A DNA stretch of 64,000 bases, from assembly GCA_035998495.1 (NCBI GenBank), contig DASYHP010000083.1, positions 68,674 to 132,673 on the forward strand. The letters run 5' to 3'. Source of the stretch: Mesorhizobium_B sp035998495. GTDB taxonomy: Bacteria > Pseudomonadota > Alphaproteobacteria > Rhizobiales > Rhizobiaceae. Made by a program: the position numbers and the translations under genes. The notes under the pieces are model-generated. The model did no database searches. It was given only the letters and a program-made list of their open reading frames with translations, and was not told the origin of the DNA. Position 1 is the stretch's first letter, and each line of letters starts with the position of its first letter. This document shows, piece by piece, positions 1-9,089 of the stretch.

Positions 1-549
1 GAACGGCCCGGTGCCGACCGGGTTCTCCTTGTTGCCCTCGGCCGACTCGGGCGCGACGATCACCGCGTCGCCCCAGCCCATGTTGTAAAGGAACGACCCC
101 TGCGGGTTCTTGAGCGCGACCCGCACGGTCAGCGGATCGACCGCTTCCACCGTGTCGATCTCGGCGAACAGGGTCTTCTGGGCGTTGGTGGAGTTCTCCG
201 CCCGGGCGCGGTCCAGGCTGAACTTCACGTCCTCGGCGTTGAAGTCGGTGCCGTCGTGGAACTTGACGCCCTCGCGCAGCCGGAAGGTGTAGACTTTGCC
301 GCCGTCTGACACCTCCCAGGTCTCCGCCAGGGCGGGCAGGACTTCGCCGCGCGGACCGATGCGGGTCAGCCCCTCGAAGACGTTGGCATAGACGATCTCG
401 TCGATGGCGGCGGCGGCGCCCGCCGTGGGATCCAGATGCGGCGGCTCCAGCACGACGCCCAGCACGAGATCGGTGCGCGCGGCATGCGCGCCGCCCGCCG
501 TCGCCAGCGCGAGGAGCGCCGAGCCCAGCCAAAGTTTCCAGTTCTTCAT
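1..549 (-). CDS. Peptide/oligopeptide ABC transporter substrate-binding protein (family 5), N-terminal part
   Basis: The gene runs off the left edge, so only about the first 183 residues are visible. It begins with a Sec signal peptide (MKNWKLWLGSALLALATAGG then AHA) and continues into the SBP_bac_5 fold, with the typical stretches EPPHLDPTAG, YANVFEGLTRIG, YTFRLREGVKFHDG and FNAEDVKFSLDRA. Such proteins bind peptides or related solutes in the periplasm and deliver them to an ABC permease. The start is supported by GGGAGG seven bases upstream. The permease genes are presumably beyond the edge. Downstream on the same strand direction lie an amidohydrolase-like enzyme and an M20 peptidase, which suggests uptake and hydrolysis of an amide or peptide substrate; that link is inference. 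Confidence 0.88.
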   Translation of the reverse strand, partial: MKNWKLWLGSALLALATAGGAHAARTDLVLGVVLEPPHLDPTAGAAAAIDEIVYANVFEGLTRIGPRGEVLPALAETWEVSDGGKVYTFRLREGVKFHDGTDFNAEDVKFSLDRARAENSTNAQKTLFAEIDTVEAVDPLTVRVALKNPQGSFLYNMGWGDAVIVAPESAEGNKENPVGTGPF

Positions 550-679
550 CGCGAGCCTCCCGGAATGCACGATTTGGCGGCGATTGAAGCCGCATTTGAA
601 CCCCAAGTCCATGCCGATTGTTTCGGCCGGAGCCCATGCGAAATGGATGAGGCGTCCGGCGCGGCTTCCGGCAATCGCC

Positions 680-1282
680 TCAAAGCGCGGTGCCCCGCGG
701 CGGCACGATCGGCTCGCCGGCCTTGATCCTCGCCAGGCCGTCGAGCGACCGCGCCCACTCGTAGAACAATCCCTTGGCGTGGATCACCTCGATGCCCAGT
801 GCGGTCGCGCGCGCCAGGCCCGTTGCGTGCTCCGCGCCCGGAGCCCCGGTGGCGTCGCTGACGACGATCGCCCGGAAGCCGTTCTGCTTGAGGCCGACCG
901 CGCTATGGAGCACGCAGACATCCGTTTCGAGCCCGATCAGGACGGCCGTGCGCCGGGGCTGCGCCAGCGCCGTCGCCCGCAGGTCGTCCTGCCCGCAGAG
1001 CCCGAACACGCGCTTGTCCCGGTCCGCTCCCTGGCTCCCGAGCACCCGCCGCAGGCGCTCGATCGTCGGCCCGTTCAGCGCCGGCTCCTCGACGGTGACG
1101 ATCGATGGGATGTCGAGGCGCTTGGCCACCTCGACCAGAAAGCGGCAATTGTCGATCACCGCCTCGCGCTTGTCAGTGTCGAGCTTCCGCAGGAAGCCGT
1201 CCTGGACATCGATGACGAAGAGCGCCGAGTCCGCGCGCTCCACGAGCCCCGGCCCCTGGGCCGCGGCCGCACCCGCGATCAT
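680..1282 (-). CDS. Isochorismatase-like cysteine hydrolase
   Basis: This 200-residue protein belongs to the isochorismatase/nicotinamidase superfamily, cytoplasmic enzymes that hydrolyse amides or vinyl ethers with an Asp-Lys-Cys triad. The likely triad is D25 in FVIDVQDGF, K90 in DKRVFGL and C123 in GLETDVCVLHSAVGL; the last motif also contains the family's cis-peptide turn. The ATG at 1282 overlaps the stop of the M20 peptidase gene as ATGA, so the two are probably co-translated. A longer frame upstream is rejected because it lies inside the peptidase gene. The substrate cannot be told from the sequence; the pairing with a deacylase suggests stepwise breakdown of an N-acyl or amide compound. 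Confidence 0.85.
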   Translation of the reverse strand: MIAGAAAAQGPGLVERADSALFVIDVQDGFLRKLDTDKREAVIDNCRFLVEVAKRLDIPSIVTVEEPALNGPTIERLRRVLGSQGADRDKRVFGLCGQDDLRATALAQPRRTAVLIGLETDVCVLHSAVGLKQNGFRAIVVSDATGAPGAEHATGLARATALGIEVIHAKGLFYEWARSLDGLARIKAGEPIVPPRGTAL

Positions 1283-2553
1283 GCCTTGGCCCCGAGCAGC
1301 AGCGCTTGCAGCGCTAGCGCCATGACCTTGGCCGATTCCACCATGTCGTCGATCCCGACCCACTCGTCCGGCCGGTGCGCGAGATCGAGGATGCCGGGGC
1401 CGTAGGCGATGCAGTCGTGCAGATGCCCGATGCGCGCCACATGCTTCTGGTCGTAGGTGCCGGGCGAGACGACATAATCCGGCTCGCGCGCGAAGACGGA
1501 GCGGATGCCCTCCGCCACCGCGTGGACCACCGGCGCGTCGCGGTCCGTCATCAAGGGATGGACCTCCATAAGATCGCGCAGCCGGTAGTCGAACTTCGGC
1601 CTGGTCAGCCTCAGCCGGTCGAGGATGCCCGTGACCTCGCCTTTGACCGTCTCCAGTTCCTCCTCGATCAGGAAGCGGCGGTCGATCACCAGCCGGCAGG
1701 AATCCGGCACGTTGGGCGAGGGCAGGCCCTCATGTCCCTCCGCCTGCCCACCATGGATGGAGTTGATGTTGAGCGTCGAGCGGCGCGCGCCTTCAGGCGC
1801 CACCGGCATGCGCGTCCGCTTCTGGTCGAGCAGCGGAAACAGCTCTTGCTCAAAGGCCTGCAGCACCGCGCCCATGTGGCGCACGGCATTGTCGCCCAGA
1901 AAGGGCATGGAGCCGTGCGCGATCTCGCCCTTCGTCTCGATCTCCGCCCACCACACGCCGCGATGGCCCAGGCAGATGCGGTCCTTGTTGAGCGGCTCGG
2001 GGATGATGACGTGGTCCACGCGCGGCTTGGAGAAGTAGCCGAGCCGCGCCAGATGCGCCACGCCGCCGAAGCCGCCCGACTCCTCGTCCACCGTGCCGGA
2101 GATCTCGATCGCGCCGGGGTGGTCGGGGTGGAGGACGAGGAACGCTTCGACCGCGATCACGGCGGCCGCCAGCCCACCCTTCATGTCGCAGGCGCCGCGC
2201 CCCCAGACTTTCCCATCGCGCGCCACGCCCGCGAACGGATCGACCGTCCAGCCTTCGCCCGCCTCCACCACGTCGAGGTGGCCGTTGAAGTGAACGGTCG
2301 GCCCCGGCCGGCCGCCTTCGCGCCGCCCCACCACGTTCACGCGGGGAAAGCGGTCGGTGTCGCCCGGGCTGCCGTGCCCACGCACGAACTCGATGGCGAA
2401 GCCACCCCTCCTGAGCCGCTGTCCCAGGAACTCCGCACAGGGCCGATAGGCTTCGCCCGGCGGGTTGACCGTGGGAAAGCGGATCAGCTCGCGCGTGAGA
2501 TCGACAAGCTCGTCGGTCCGCTGGTCGACGGCGCGCAGAAGATGCTGGTTCAT
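1279..2553 (-). CDS. M20 family metallopeptidase (acetylornithine deacetylase/desuccinylase-like)
   Basis: A 424-residue zinc-dependent amidohydrolase of the M20/ArgE/DapE family. The metal and catalytic residues are in place: H92 and D94 in FNGHLDVVEAG, D123 in GACDMKGG, E157 and E158 in TVDEESGG, the Glu of IIPEP, and a C-terminal His in DQKHVARIGH. The central dimerisation or lid domain lies between about residues 195 and 300. The chosen start (MNQHLLRAVDQ) fits the family; an ATG 17 codons upstream gives a Pro-rich, unlikely extension. Its stop overlaps the start of the isochorismatase-like gene. ArgE or DapE activity cannot be assigned; location beside a hydrolase and a peptide-binding protein points to a catabolic deacylase. 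Confidence 0.88.
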   Translation of the reverse strand: MNQHLLRAVDQRTDELVDLTRELIRFPTVNPPGEAYRPCAEFLGQRLRRGGFAIEFVRGHGSPGDTDRFPRVNVVGRREGGRPGPTVHFNGHLDVVEAGEGWTVDPFAGVARDGKVWGRGACDMKGGLAAAVIAVEAFLVLHPDHPGAIEISGTVDEESGGFGGVAHLARLGYFSKPRVDHVIIPEPLNKDRICLGHRGVWWAEIETKGEIAHGSMPFLGDNAVRHMGAVLQAFEQELFPLLDQKRTRMPVAPEGARRSTLNINSIHGGQAEGHEGLPSPNVPDSCRLVIDRRFLIEEELETVKGEVTGILDRLRLTRPKFDYRLRDLMEVHPLMTDRDAPVVHAVAEGIRSVFAREPDYVVSPGTYDQKHVARIGHLHDCIAYGPGILDLAHRPDEWVGIDDMVESAKVMALALQALLLGAKA

Positions 2554-2692
2554 GGGGCAAAGGTGCAGGCGGGCGGCAGGCTTGGCAAGCGGTGGATAGT
2601 CCACAAGGCCGGGTTGACGGCGTGACAGGCGTTCACGCGATATTCAGCGCGGGGGCGGCACTCTTGAACCCACCATAAAAAAGGAGGCGGGG

Positions 2693-3124
2693 ATGATGAA
2701 GTGGATGTTTTCCTTAGGCGTCGCGGCCGGACTTGTGCTGGGCGCGCCGGCGGCGGCCAACGCCGCGAGCCTTGTGGCTCGCATCGACGTCTCGAACCAG
2801 ACCATGACGGTGTCCCTGCACGGCGACGTGATCGCCCGCTGGCCCGTCTCGACCGCACGAAAGGGCTATGTGACCCCGCGCGGGAGCTGGAAGCCGACGC
2901 GGCTGCACCGCATGTGGCACTCCCGCAAATACGACATGTCGCCCATGCCTTATTCCGTGTTCTATCACGGCGGCTATGCGGTCCACGGCACGAACTATGT
3001 GAAGAGCTTGGGACGGCCGGCGAGCCACGGCTGCGTGCGGCTCCACACCTCGAACGCCCGGGAGTTCTATAACTTGGTGCGGGAAGTCGGGCGCAAGAAC
3101 ACGCGGATCGTCGTTCAGAACTGA
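2693..3124 (+). CDS. Small secreted L,D-transpeptidase (YkuD/ErfK domain)
   Basis: This 143-residue protein carries a signal peptide (about residues 1-25, ending AANAAS) followed almost entirely by one YkuD catalytic domain. The signature HGTNYVKSLGRPASHGCVRL is present, with catalytic C114 preceded by S111-H112-G113 and the distal H98. These enzymes form 3-3 peptidoglycan cross-links or anchor proteins to the murein in the periplasm. There is no LysM or other binding domain, so it is a minimal version of the family. An ideal AGGAGG lies five bases before the ATG. It stands alone between a divergent peptidase gene and soeA. Confidence 0.9.
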   Translation: MMKWMFSLGVAAGLVLGAPAAANAASLVARIDVSNQTMTVSLHGDVIARWPVSTARKGYVTPRGSWKPTRLHRMWHSRKYDMSPMPYSVFYHGGYAVHGTNYVKSLGRPASHGCVRLHTSNAREFYNLVREVGRKNTRIVVQN

Positions 3125-3260
3125 GCGCCCGAAGCGGCCGGCCTCGGGGAGGATTTTAGCGCCCCGAGCGTGGTCGCGAGCACGTTTTCGCCGCGAGCGG
3201 CCGTTTTCGCGCATTCCCTTTCCCTTTCCTCGGTTTTAAAGATCAGGCCGAGGATCAGCC

Positions 3261-6125
3261 ATGCCGCCCGAACACCGCATCGACCTGTCCCGCCCGGTCG
3301 GCGACGAGGTCTACAAGACCACCTGCTATATGTGCGCCTGCCGGTGCGGGATCGACGTCCACTTGCGGGACGGCAAGCTCCGCTACATCGAAGGCAACCG
3401 CGACCATCCCGTGAACCGCGGTGTGCTCTGCGCCAAGGGTGCCGCAGGCATCATGCAGCAGAACTCGCCGGCCCGGCTGCGCAGCCCCCTCATGCGCGTG
3501 GGCCCGCGCGGCTCGGGCGAGTTCCGGGAAATCTCCTGGGAGCAGGCGCTGCAAACGGCGGTGGACTGGCTCGCGCCCATCCGCAGGACCGATCCCAGGA
3601 AACTTGCCTTCTTCACGGGCCGCGACCAGTCGCAGTCGCTGACCGGCTTCTGGGCCCAGCAGTTCGGCACGCCGAACTACGCCGCCCATGGCGGGTTCTG
3701 CTCCGTCAACATGGCGGTGGCCGGCATCACCACCATCGGTGGCGCCTTCTGGGAGTTCGGCGCCCCGGACTGGGACCGCGCGAAGCTCTTCATGATGTTC
3801 GGCGTGGCGGAAGACCACGACTCCAACCCCATCAAGCTCGGCATCTCCAAGCTCAAGCAGAACGGCGCGCGCTTCGTTTCCGTGAACCCGGTCCGCACCG
3901 GCTATTCGGCGGTGGCCGATCACTGGATCGGCGTCCGGCCCGGCACGGACGGGCTGTTGATCCTGGCGCTCGTGCATGAGCTGCTCAAGGCGCGCCGGAT
4001 CGACGTGGACTATCTCAGCCGCTACTCCAACGCGCCCTGGTTGGTGCTCGACGCCCCCGGCACCGCCGGGCACGGGTTGTTCGCGCGCGACGATGCGGGC
4101 AAGCCGCTCGTCTTCGACCTCCATGCGCGCCAGCCCGTCGCCTCGGGCGCTCAAGGCTGCCGGGCGGCCTTGTCCGGCCGGTTCACATTGGCCGATGGCG
4201 GCAAAGCCGTACCGGTCTTCCAGCTTCTGGCCGAGCGCTATCTCGACTCGGCCTATGCGCCCGAAGCCGTGGCAGCCCGCTGCGGCGTGCCGGCCGAAAC
4301 CATCCGAGCCCTGGCCGGGGAGATCGGCCGCGTCGCCTTCGAAGAGACGATCTTCGTGCCCCAGCCCTGGACGGACATGAACGGCGAGGTCCATGACGGT
4401 TTCGTCGGCCGGCCGGTGGCGTTTCACGCCATGCGCGGCATCTCCGCCCATTCCAACGGGTTCCAGACCGCCCGCGCCCTGCACCTGCTCCAGGTGCTGA
4501 TCGGCGCGGTGGACTGCCCCGGCGCCTTCCGCTTCGAGCCGCCTTACCCCAAACCTGTCGAGGCCCATCCGCGCCCGCACGGCAAGCCCGAGCATTTCGG
4601 CTCCAGCCAGCCGCTTTCCGGGCCGCATCTCGGGTTTCCGCGCGGACCCGAAGACCTGCTCCTGGACGAGGAGGGCCGGCCCGCGCGCATCGACAAGGCC
4701 TTTTCCTGGGATGCGCCCTTCGCCGCCCACGGGCTCATGCACATGGTGATCGCCAATGCGGTGGCGGGTGATCCGTACCGCATCGACACGCTCTTCCTCT
4801 ACATGGCCAACATGGCCTGGAACTCGGCCATGAACACGGCCGAAACCATCAAGATGCTCGAAGCCAGGGACGAGGCGAGCGGCGAATACGCGATCCCACG
4901 CATCATCGTGTCGGACGCCTATGCTTCCGAGACGGTCGCCTATGCCGACCTTGTCCTGCCCGACACCACCTATCTCGAGCGGCACGACTGCATCTCGCTG
5001 CTCGACCGGCCGATCTCCGAGCCCGACGCCGTGCAGGACGCGATCCGCTGGCCTGTGCTGACGCCCGATCGCGACGTGCGGCCCTTCCAGTCCGTGCTCA
5101 TCGACCTCGGCGCGCGGCTGAAGCTGCCTGCCTTCGTGGACCATCGCGGCCAAGCGCTCTACCACGACTATGCCGACTACATCACCCGCCACGAGCGCCG
5201 CCCCGGCATCGGGCCGCTCGCCGGCTTTCGCGGACCCGACGGCGACAAGGCGGGCAGGGGGGCCGTCAATCCCGACCAGATCGAACGCTACAAGGAGAAT
5301 GGGGCGTTCTTCTCCGCCCATGTCCCGCCCGAGGCGCGCTTCTTCAAGCACGCGAACCGGGCCTATCAGGATTTCGCGGTGCGGATGGGCTTTTTCGACA
5401 CGCCCCAGCCCGTCACCTTCCAGCTCTATGACGAGGCGCTTCAGAAATTCAGGCTCTCGGCCCAGGGGCTCCGCGAGCCTCGCGCGCCCGAGACGCATCG
5501 CGCGCGCATTCTCGAAACCTTCAACCCGCTGCCCATCTGGTACCCGCCGCTCGACGACGGGGCGACGGAAGCCGAGTACCCCGTCCACGCCATCACCCAG
5601 CGGCCGATGCCGATGTACCATTCCTGGCACTCGCAGAACGCCTGGCTCCGGCAGATCCACACCCGCAACGTCCTTTACGTGCCGGGCCGCGTCTGCGACC
5701 GGCTCGATCTCCGCGACGGCGACTGGGTCTGGCTGATCTCGCACCATGCCCGCATCCGCGTTCCGATCCGCCGCACCGACGCCGTGAACGCCGACACGGT
5801 ATGGACCTGGAACGCCATCGGCAAGCGCCGCGGCGCCTGGGCGCTCGACCCGGATGCGCCCGAAGCGCGTGAGGGCTTTCTCATCAACCACTTGATCCAC
5901 GAGCTTCTGCCGCCCAAGGGCGACGGCATGCGCTGGTCGAATTCCGATCCCGTGACGGGCCAGGCCGCCTGGTTCGATCTGCGTGTCCGTGTCGAGAAGG
6001 CGGAAGCGGGAGAGGGCGTGTTCCCGAGCTTCCCGCCTGTCGCAAGGCCGCACCCGACGGCCGGCGTCCCCGAAGAATGGCGCTATGGCGACGAGTGGCG
6101 GACGGCGGAGGAGGAGCGCGCGTGA
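3261..6125 (+). CDS. soeA: SoeA, molybdopterin catalytic subunit of cytoplasmic sulfite:quinone oxidoreductase
   Basis: A 954-residue DMSO-reductase-family molybdoenzyme. The N-terminus holds a 4Fe-4S motif C22-x2-C25-x3-C29-x27-C57, followed by the molybdopterin guanine dinucleotide domains and a C-terminal dinucleotide-binding domain (around QRPMPMYHSWHSQNAWLRQI). There is no twin-arginine signal, so it should work on the cytoplasmic face, as known for SoeA and unlike periplasmic SorA or PhsA relatives. The gene order catalytic subunit, four-cluster ferredoxin, DmsC-like anchor is the soeABC order. The family assignment is strong; sulfite as substrate rests on resemblance and gene order. 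Its stop overlaps the GTG start of soeB. The cofactor genes moaA and mobAB lie about 43 kb away. Confidence 0.82.
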   Translation: MPPEHRIDLSRPVGDEVYKTTCYMCACRCGIDVHLRDGKLRYIEGNRDHPVNRGVLCAKGAAGIMQQNSPARLRSPLMRVGPRGSGEFREISWEQALQTAVDWLAPIRRTDPRKLAFFTGRDQSQSLTGFWAQQFGTPNYAAHGGFCSVNMAVAGITTIGGAFWEFGAPDWDRAKLFMMFGVAEDHDSNPIKLGISKLKQNGARFVSVNPVRTGYSAVADHWIGVRPGTDGLLILALVHELLKARRIDVDYLSRYSNAPWLVLDAPGTAGHGLFARDDAGKPLVFDLHARQPVASGAQGCRAALSGRFTLADGGKAVPVFQLLAERYLDSAYAPEAVAARCGVPAETIRALAGEIGRVAFEETIFVPQPWTDMNGEVHDGFVGRPVAFHAMRGISAHSNGFQTARALHLLQVLIGAVDCPGAFRFEPPYPKPVEAHPRPHGKPEHFGSSQPLSGPHLGFPRGPEDLLLDEEGRPARIDKAFSWDAPFAAHGLMHMVIANAVAGDPYRIDTLFLYMANMAWNSAMNTAETIKMLEARDEASGEYAIPRIIVSDAYASETVAYADLVLPDTTYLERHDCISLLDRPISEPDAVQDAIRWPVLTPDRDVRPFQSVLIDLGARLKLPAFVDHRGQALYHDYADYITRHERRPGIGPLAGFRGPDGDKAGRGAVNPDQIERYKENGAFFSAHVPPEARFFKHANRAYQDFAVRMGFFDTPQPVTFQLYDEALQKFRLSAQGLREPRAPETHRARILETFNPLPIWYPPLDDGATEAEYPVHAITQRPMPMYHSWHSQNAWLRQIHTRNVLYVPGRVCDRLDLRDGDWVWLISHHARIRVPIRRTDAVNADTVWTWNAIGKRRGAWALDPDAPEAREGFLINHLIHELLPPKGDGMRWSNSDPVTGQAAWFDLRVRVEKAEAGEGVFPSFPPVARPHPTAGVPEEWRYGDEWRTAEEERA

Positions 6126-6880
6126 CCAGTCTTCCTTCGCTCCCCACCGAGAAGAAGCTCGGCCTCGTCATCGACCTCGATGTCTGCGTGGGCTGCCATG
6201 CCTGCGTGGTGTCCTGCAAAGAATGGAACACCGGCGGCTACGGCTCGGCGTGCTCGGACCAGGAGCCCTACGGACGGGACGTGTCAGGGGCTTGGCTCAA
6301 TCGCGTCCACAGCTTCGAGATCATCCCCGAAGGCGGCGAGGTGATCGGCGAGGGCGGCCAGGCGCGCATCGTCCACTTCCCGAAATCCTGCCTGCATTGC
6401 GAGGACGCGCCTTGCGTGACGGTGTGTCCGACCGGCGCCTCCTACAAACGGGCGTCCGACGGCATCGTGCTGGTCGATGAAAGCCTCTGCATCGGTTGCG
6501 GGCTCTGCGCCTGGGCCTGCGCTTACGGCGCGCGGGAGATGGACCTGGCGGCGGGCGTGATGAAGAAATGCACGCTTTGCGTGGACCGCATCTACAACGC
6601 GACGCTCGCCGAGGAGGACCGGATTCCGTCCTGCGTGCGCACCTGCCCGACCAATGCGCGGCATTTCGGTGATCTTGGCGACCCCCAATCGGACGTGTCG
6701 CGCATGGTGCGCGAGCGCGGCGGTTTCGACCTGATGCCCGAGCAGGGCACCGCGCCTGTCAACAAATACCTGCCGCCGCGGCCCCGGACCGCGCTTGCCC
6801 CCGCGCCCATGCCGCAGGAGGGCGAAGCATCGCCCGAGGGCTTCTTCGGCTGGCTCGACCGCGTGCTGGAGCGGCTGTGA
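6122..6880 (+). CDS. soeB: SoeB, four-cluster iron-sulfur electron-transfer subunit
   Basis: A 252-residue ferredoxin-like subunit that carries electrons from the molybdenum site to the membrane anchor. Four Cys quartets are visible: C22/25/28/32, C90/93/98/102, C123/126/129/133 and C150/153/171/175, the pattern of DmsB/PsrB/SoeB subunits. The C-terminal tail is Pro- and Ala-rich. The start chosen is GTG at 6122, overlapping the soeA stop (GTGA). An in-frame ATG 15 codons earlier lies within soeA and encodes an unrelated extension. Tight overlap shows that soeA and soeB are translated as one operon. Confidence 0.85.
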   Translation: MTSLPSLPTEKKLGLVIDLDVCVGCHACVVSCKEWNTGGYGSACSDQEPYGRDVSGAWLNRVHSFEIIPEGGEVIGEGGQARIVHFPKSCLHCEDAPCVTVCPTGASYKRASDGIVLVDESLCIGCGLCAWACAYGAREMDLAAGVMKKCTLCVDRIYNATLAEEDRIPSCVRTCPTNARHFGDLGDPQSDVSRMVRERGGFDLMPEQGTAPVNKYLPPRPRTALAPAPMPQEGEASPEGFFGWLDRVLERL

Positions 6881-6894
6881 GCCGCTCCTGACCC

Positions 6895-7803
6895 ATGCAC
6901 CCCGCGTCTTCCATCATCGTCTTCTCGACGCTATCCGGCGCGGGCTATGGCCTGGCGGCCCTGCTCGGCGTCGGGCTGCTCGATGCGGCGGCCCCGGCCA
7001 CCAAGGCGGCGCACCTTACGGCGCTGCTCCTGATCGCGGCGGGCCTTGTTTCCTCTACGCTTCATCTCGGCAACCCGCGGCGCGCCTGGCGCGCCGTCTC
7101 GCAATGGCGGTCGAGCTGGTTGTCGCGTGAGGGCGTCCTGGCCGTGCTCGCCTTCGTCCCGCTGGTCGGCGTTGCCCTGTTCGCATGGCTGGAAGGTCGA
7201 CACCCGCCTGTCCTGGGGCTGCTCGGCGCGGCGCTGGCCCTCGGCGTCGTCTATTGCACGGGCATGATCTACGCCTCGCTGAGGGCCGTGGACGCCTGGG
7301 CGACGCCGCTCACGCCGCTCTGCTATCTTCTCTTCGCGCTGTCCTCCGGCGCGCTGCTCGCCGCCGCGTTCCGCCCCTCATCGACGGGGCTGCTTGCTTT
7401 GGCGCTCCTGGCGCTCGGGGCGGCGTGGGCGGCCAAGCTCGTCTGGCGGCGTCGGATGTTCGGCGTCACGCCGCTCTCCTCGCCTGAATCGGCGACCGGG
7501 CTGGGCGAGCTCGGCCGCGTCCGGCTCTTCGAGCCGCCGCACATGACGGACAACTATCTCACCCGCGAGATGGGATTTCGGATCGCGCGAAAGCACGCGG
7601 CCAAGCTTTGGCGTCTCGCGCTGCTGGGTGGTGGAATCGTGCCGGCCGCCCTGCTGCTTTTGGCGCTGATCGCGCCACGGCCGGTTTTGGCCGGCGTGGT
7701 GGCCGCCCTTGCCGCGGGCCTTCATCTTCTTGGCCTGCTGGTGGAGCGCTGGCTGTTCTTCGCCGAAGCGCGCCACGCCGTCTCGAACTATTACGGCCGC
7801 TGA
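6895..7803 (+). CDS. soeC: SoeC, DmsC-like membrane anchor subunit
   Basis: A 302-residue integral membrane protein of the DmsC/NrfD-type anchor class, with about eight hydrophobic helices starting at PASSIIVFSTLSGAGYGLAA. It should hold SoeAB at the inner face of the membrane and pass electrons to quinone. The family-typical stretches LGNPRRAWRAVSQWRSSWLS and TGMIYASLRAV are present. It begins 14 bases after soeB and ends the operon. As the third gene in the order, it supports the soeABC reading. Confidence 0.82.
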   Translation: MHPASSIIVFSTLSGAGYGLAALLGVGLLDAAAPATKAAHLTALLLIAAGLVSSTLHLGNPRRAWRAVSQWRSSWLSREGVLAVLAFVPLVGVALFAWLEGRHPPVLGLLGAALALGVVYCTGMIYASLRAVDAWATPLTPLCYLLFALSSGALLAAAFRPSSTGLLALALLALGAAWAAKLVWRRRMFGVTPLSSPESATGLGELGRVRLFEPPHMTDNYLTREMGFRIARKHAAKLWRLALLGGGIVPAALLLLALIAPRPVLAGVVAALAAGLHLLGLLVERWLFFAEARHAVSNYYGR

Positions 7804-7811
7804 ACGGCCCC

Positions 7812-7997
7812 TCAGTTCAGGGCCAGGGGCTCCCGCTTCGCGGCTTCGGTGTCGCGCATGCGCCGCACCATGCGCTTGAGGCTCGCTGGACGGCTGTCGG
7901 CGCGAGGCACATGCTGCTCGCCCCACGGCGTCCACACCGTCACCATGGGGGTGTCGCGTTCGGAAGACTCGTGACGTTCGTTCTTCATCGCTGCCAT
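7812..7997 (-). CDS. Small basic hypothetical protein
   Basis: A possible 61-residue soluble protein, convergent with soeC and ending nine bases beyond its stop. It has no membrane segment, is rich in Arg and contains the stretch VTVWTPWGEQHVPRADSRPA. A weak GAGAAACGGG precedes the ATG; a second in-frame ATG (MKNERHE) is three codons later. It sits upstream of nothing on its own strand until the lipid A cluster. I do not recognise a family. It could be real or a chance frame in high-GC DNA. Confidence 0.42.
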   Translation of the reverse strand: MAAMKNERHESSERDTPMVTVWTPWGEQHVPRADSRPASLKRMVRRMRDTEAAKREPLALN

Positions 7998-8099
7998 CCC
8001 GTTTCTCTGCCGGACGTTTACCCCTCACAATATATTAACGATTGTGACGCGGAAAAGGCCGGTCGCGCGGATGTGGGCGGCCGTGAGGTTCGCAGCCCT

Positions 8100-9089
8100 T
8101 CAACTTTGGGCGGACTGCCTCTTCTTCTGCGCGCGCCTGTAACGTTTCGACAGCGCCCAGCGCTTGTGGAACCACATCCACTGCGCCGGGTCCTCGCGCA
8201 CCCATCCCTCCACGATGTCGTTGAGGCGCTGGCAGGTGGCGTTCACGTCGACATCGCCGCCGGCGGTGCGGGGAAGGTCGATTTTCTCGCCGATCTCCAG
8301 CCGGAAGCGGTTGCCCGGCAGCCGGATCGAGCGTGCGGGATAGACGTCGCAGTCGTGATGGCGCGCGAGCTTGGCGAGAAGCGGGTTGGTCTCGCAGGGC
8401 CGTCCGAAGAAGGTGGTGGGCACGCCTCCCTGGAACCGCTGGTCCACGAGCAGGCCCACATTGCCGCCGCCGTCTAGGATGCGCGACAGCGCGAAGCCCG
8501 CGCCTGCCTGCGACGCCAAGAGTCCGCCCATGCTGCTTTCGCGCTGCTGGAAGACGTAGCGCGCGATATAGGGGTTGTTGGGCGGGCGGAAGAGCGCCGT
8601 CATCTCCAGCCCGAAGGCGACCGCTGCGACTGGCAGCAGCTCGAAATTGCCTAAATGCGCCGTGAACAGGATGTGCGGGCGTTTCTCCGCCGCGATGCGG
8701 GCGAAGATCTCCTCCCCCTCGACCTCGACATTGCCCTTGCCGGGCTGGCTCGGGTCGAGATCGACGAGGTCGCCCAGGAAGATGTATTCGGCGGCGAGCC
8801 GCGCCATGTTGCTCCACATGTCGAGCGCGATCGCCTCGATCTCGTCAGGGCTCTTTTCCGGGAATGCGCGCCGCAGGTTATCCAGCGCCGTGCGGTGGCG
8901 GCCCATCAGCGGCCCGAGCCGCCGCGCCGTGCGGTCGGCGAATTCAAGCGCCTGCTCGGGCGGCAAACGCCTGAGCACCGCGAGCGCCCCGCGCGCCGCC
9001 TGGCCGATCATCCAGTGATTGGCGCCCCGGACCCGCCCGCCCCAGCGAAAGGCCAGCGGCTCCAAACGCTTGCGCAAGCGGGACTTCAT
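8100..9089 (-). CDS. lpxXL: LpxXL, very-long-chain fatty acid lauroyl-type acyltransferase for lipid A
   Basis: A 329-residue acyltransferase of the LpxL/HtrB/MsbB family. The catalytic H-x4-E is H145/E150 in FTAHLGNFE, and the acyl-binding block FRPPNNPYIARYVFQQRES follows. In rhizobia, LpxXL moves a 28-carbon hydroxylated acyl chain from AcpXL to lipid A at the inner membrane. The function here is inferred from its place as the last gene of the acpXL cluster. The start at 9089 overlaps the stop of the adh gene (ATGA). A much longer open frame continues upstream, antiparallel to nothing real, and is rejected. Confidence 0.87.
   Translation of the reverse strand: MKSRLRKRLEPLAFRWGGRVRGANHWMIGQAARGALAVLRRLPPEQALEFADRTARRLGPLMGRHRTALDNLRRAFPEKSPDEIEAIALDMWSNMARLAAEYIFLGDLVDLDPSQPGKGNVEVEGEEIFARIAAEKRPHILFTAHLGNFELLPVAAVAFGLEMTALFRPPNNPYIARYVFQQRESSMGGLLASQAGAGFALSRILDGGGNVGLLVDQRFQGGVPTTFFGRPCETNPLLAKLARHHDCDVYPARSIRLPGNRFRLEIGEKIDLPRTAGGDVDVNATCQRLNDIVEGWVREDPAQWMWFHKRWALSKRYRRAQKKRQSAQS

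Noticed and set aside
3255..6053. Very long open frame on the minus strand
   Set aside because: It is fully antisense to soeA, has no domain, and is explained by high-GC codon bias in the true gene.
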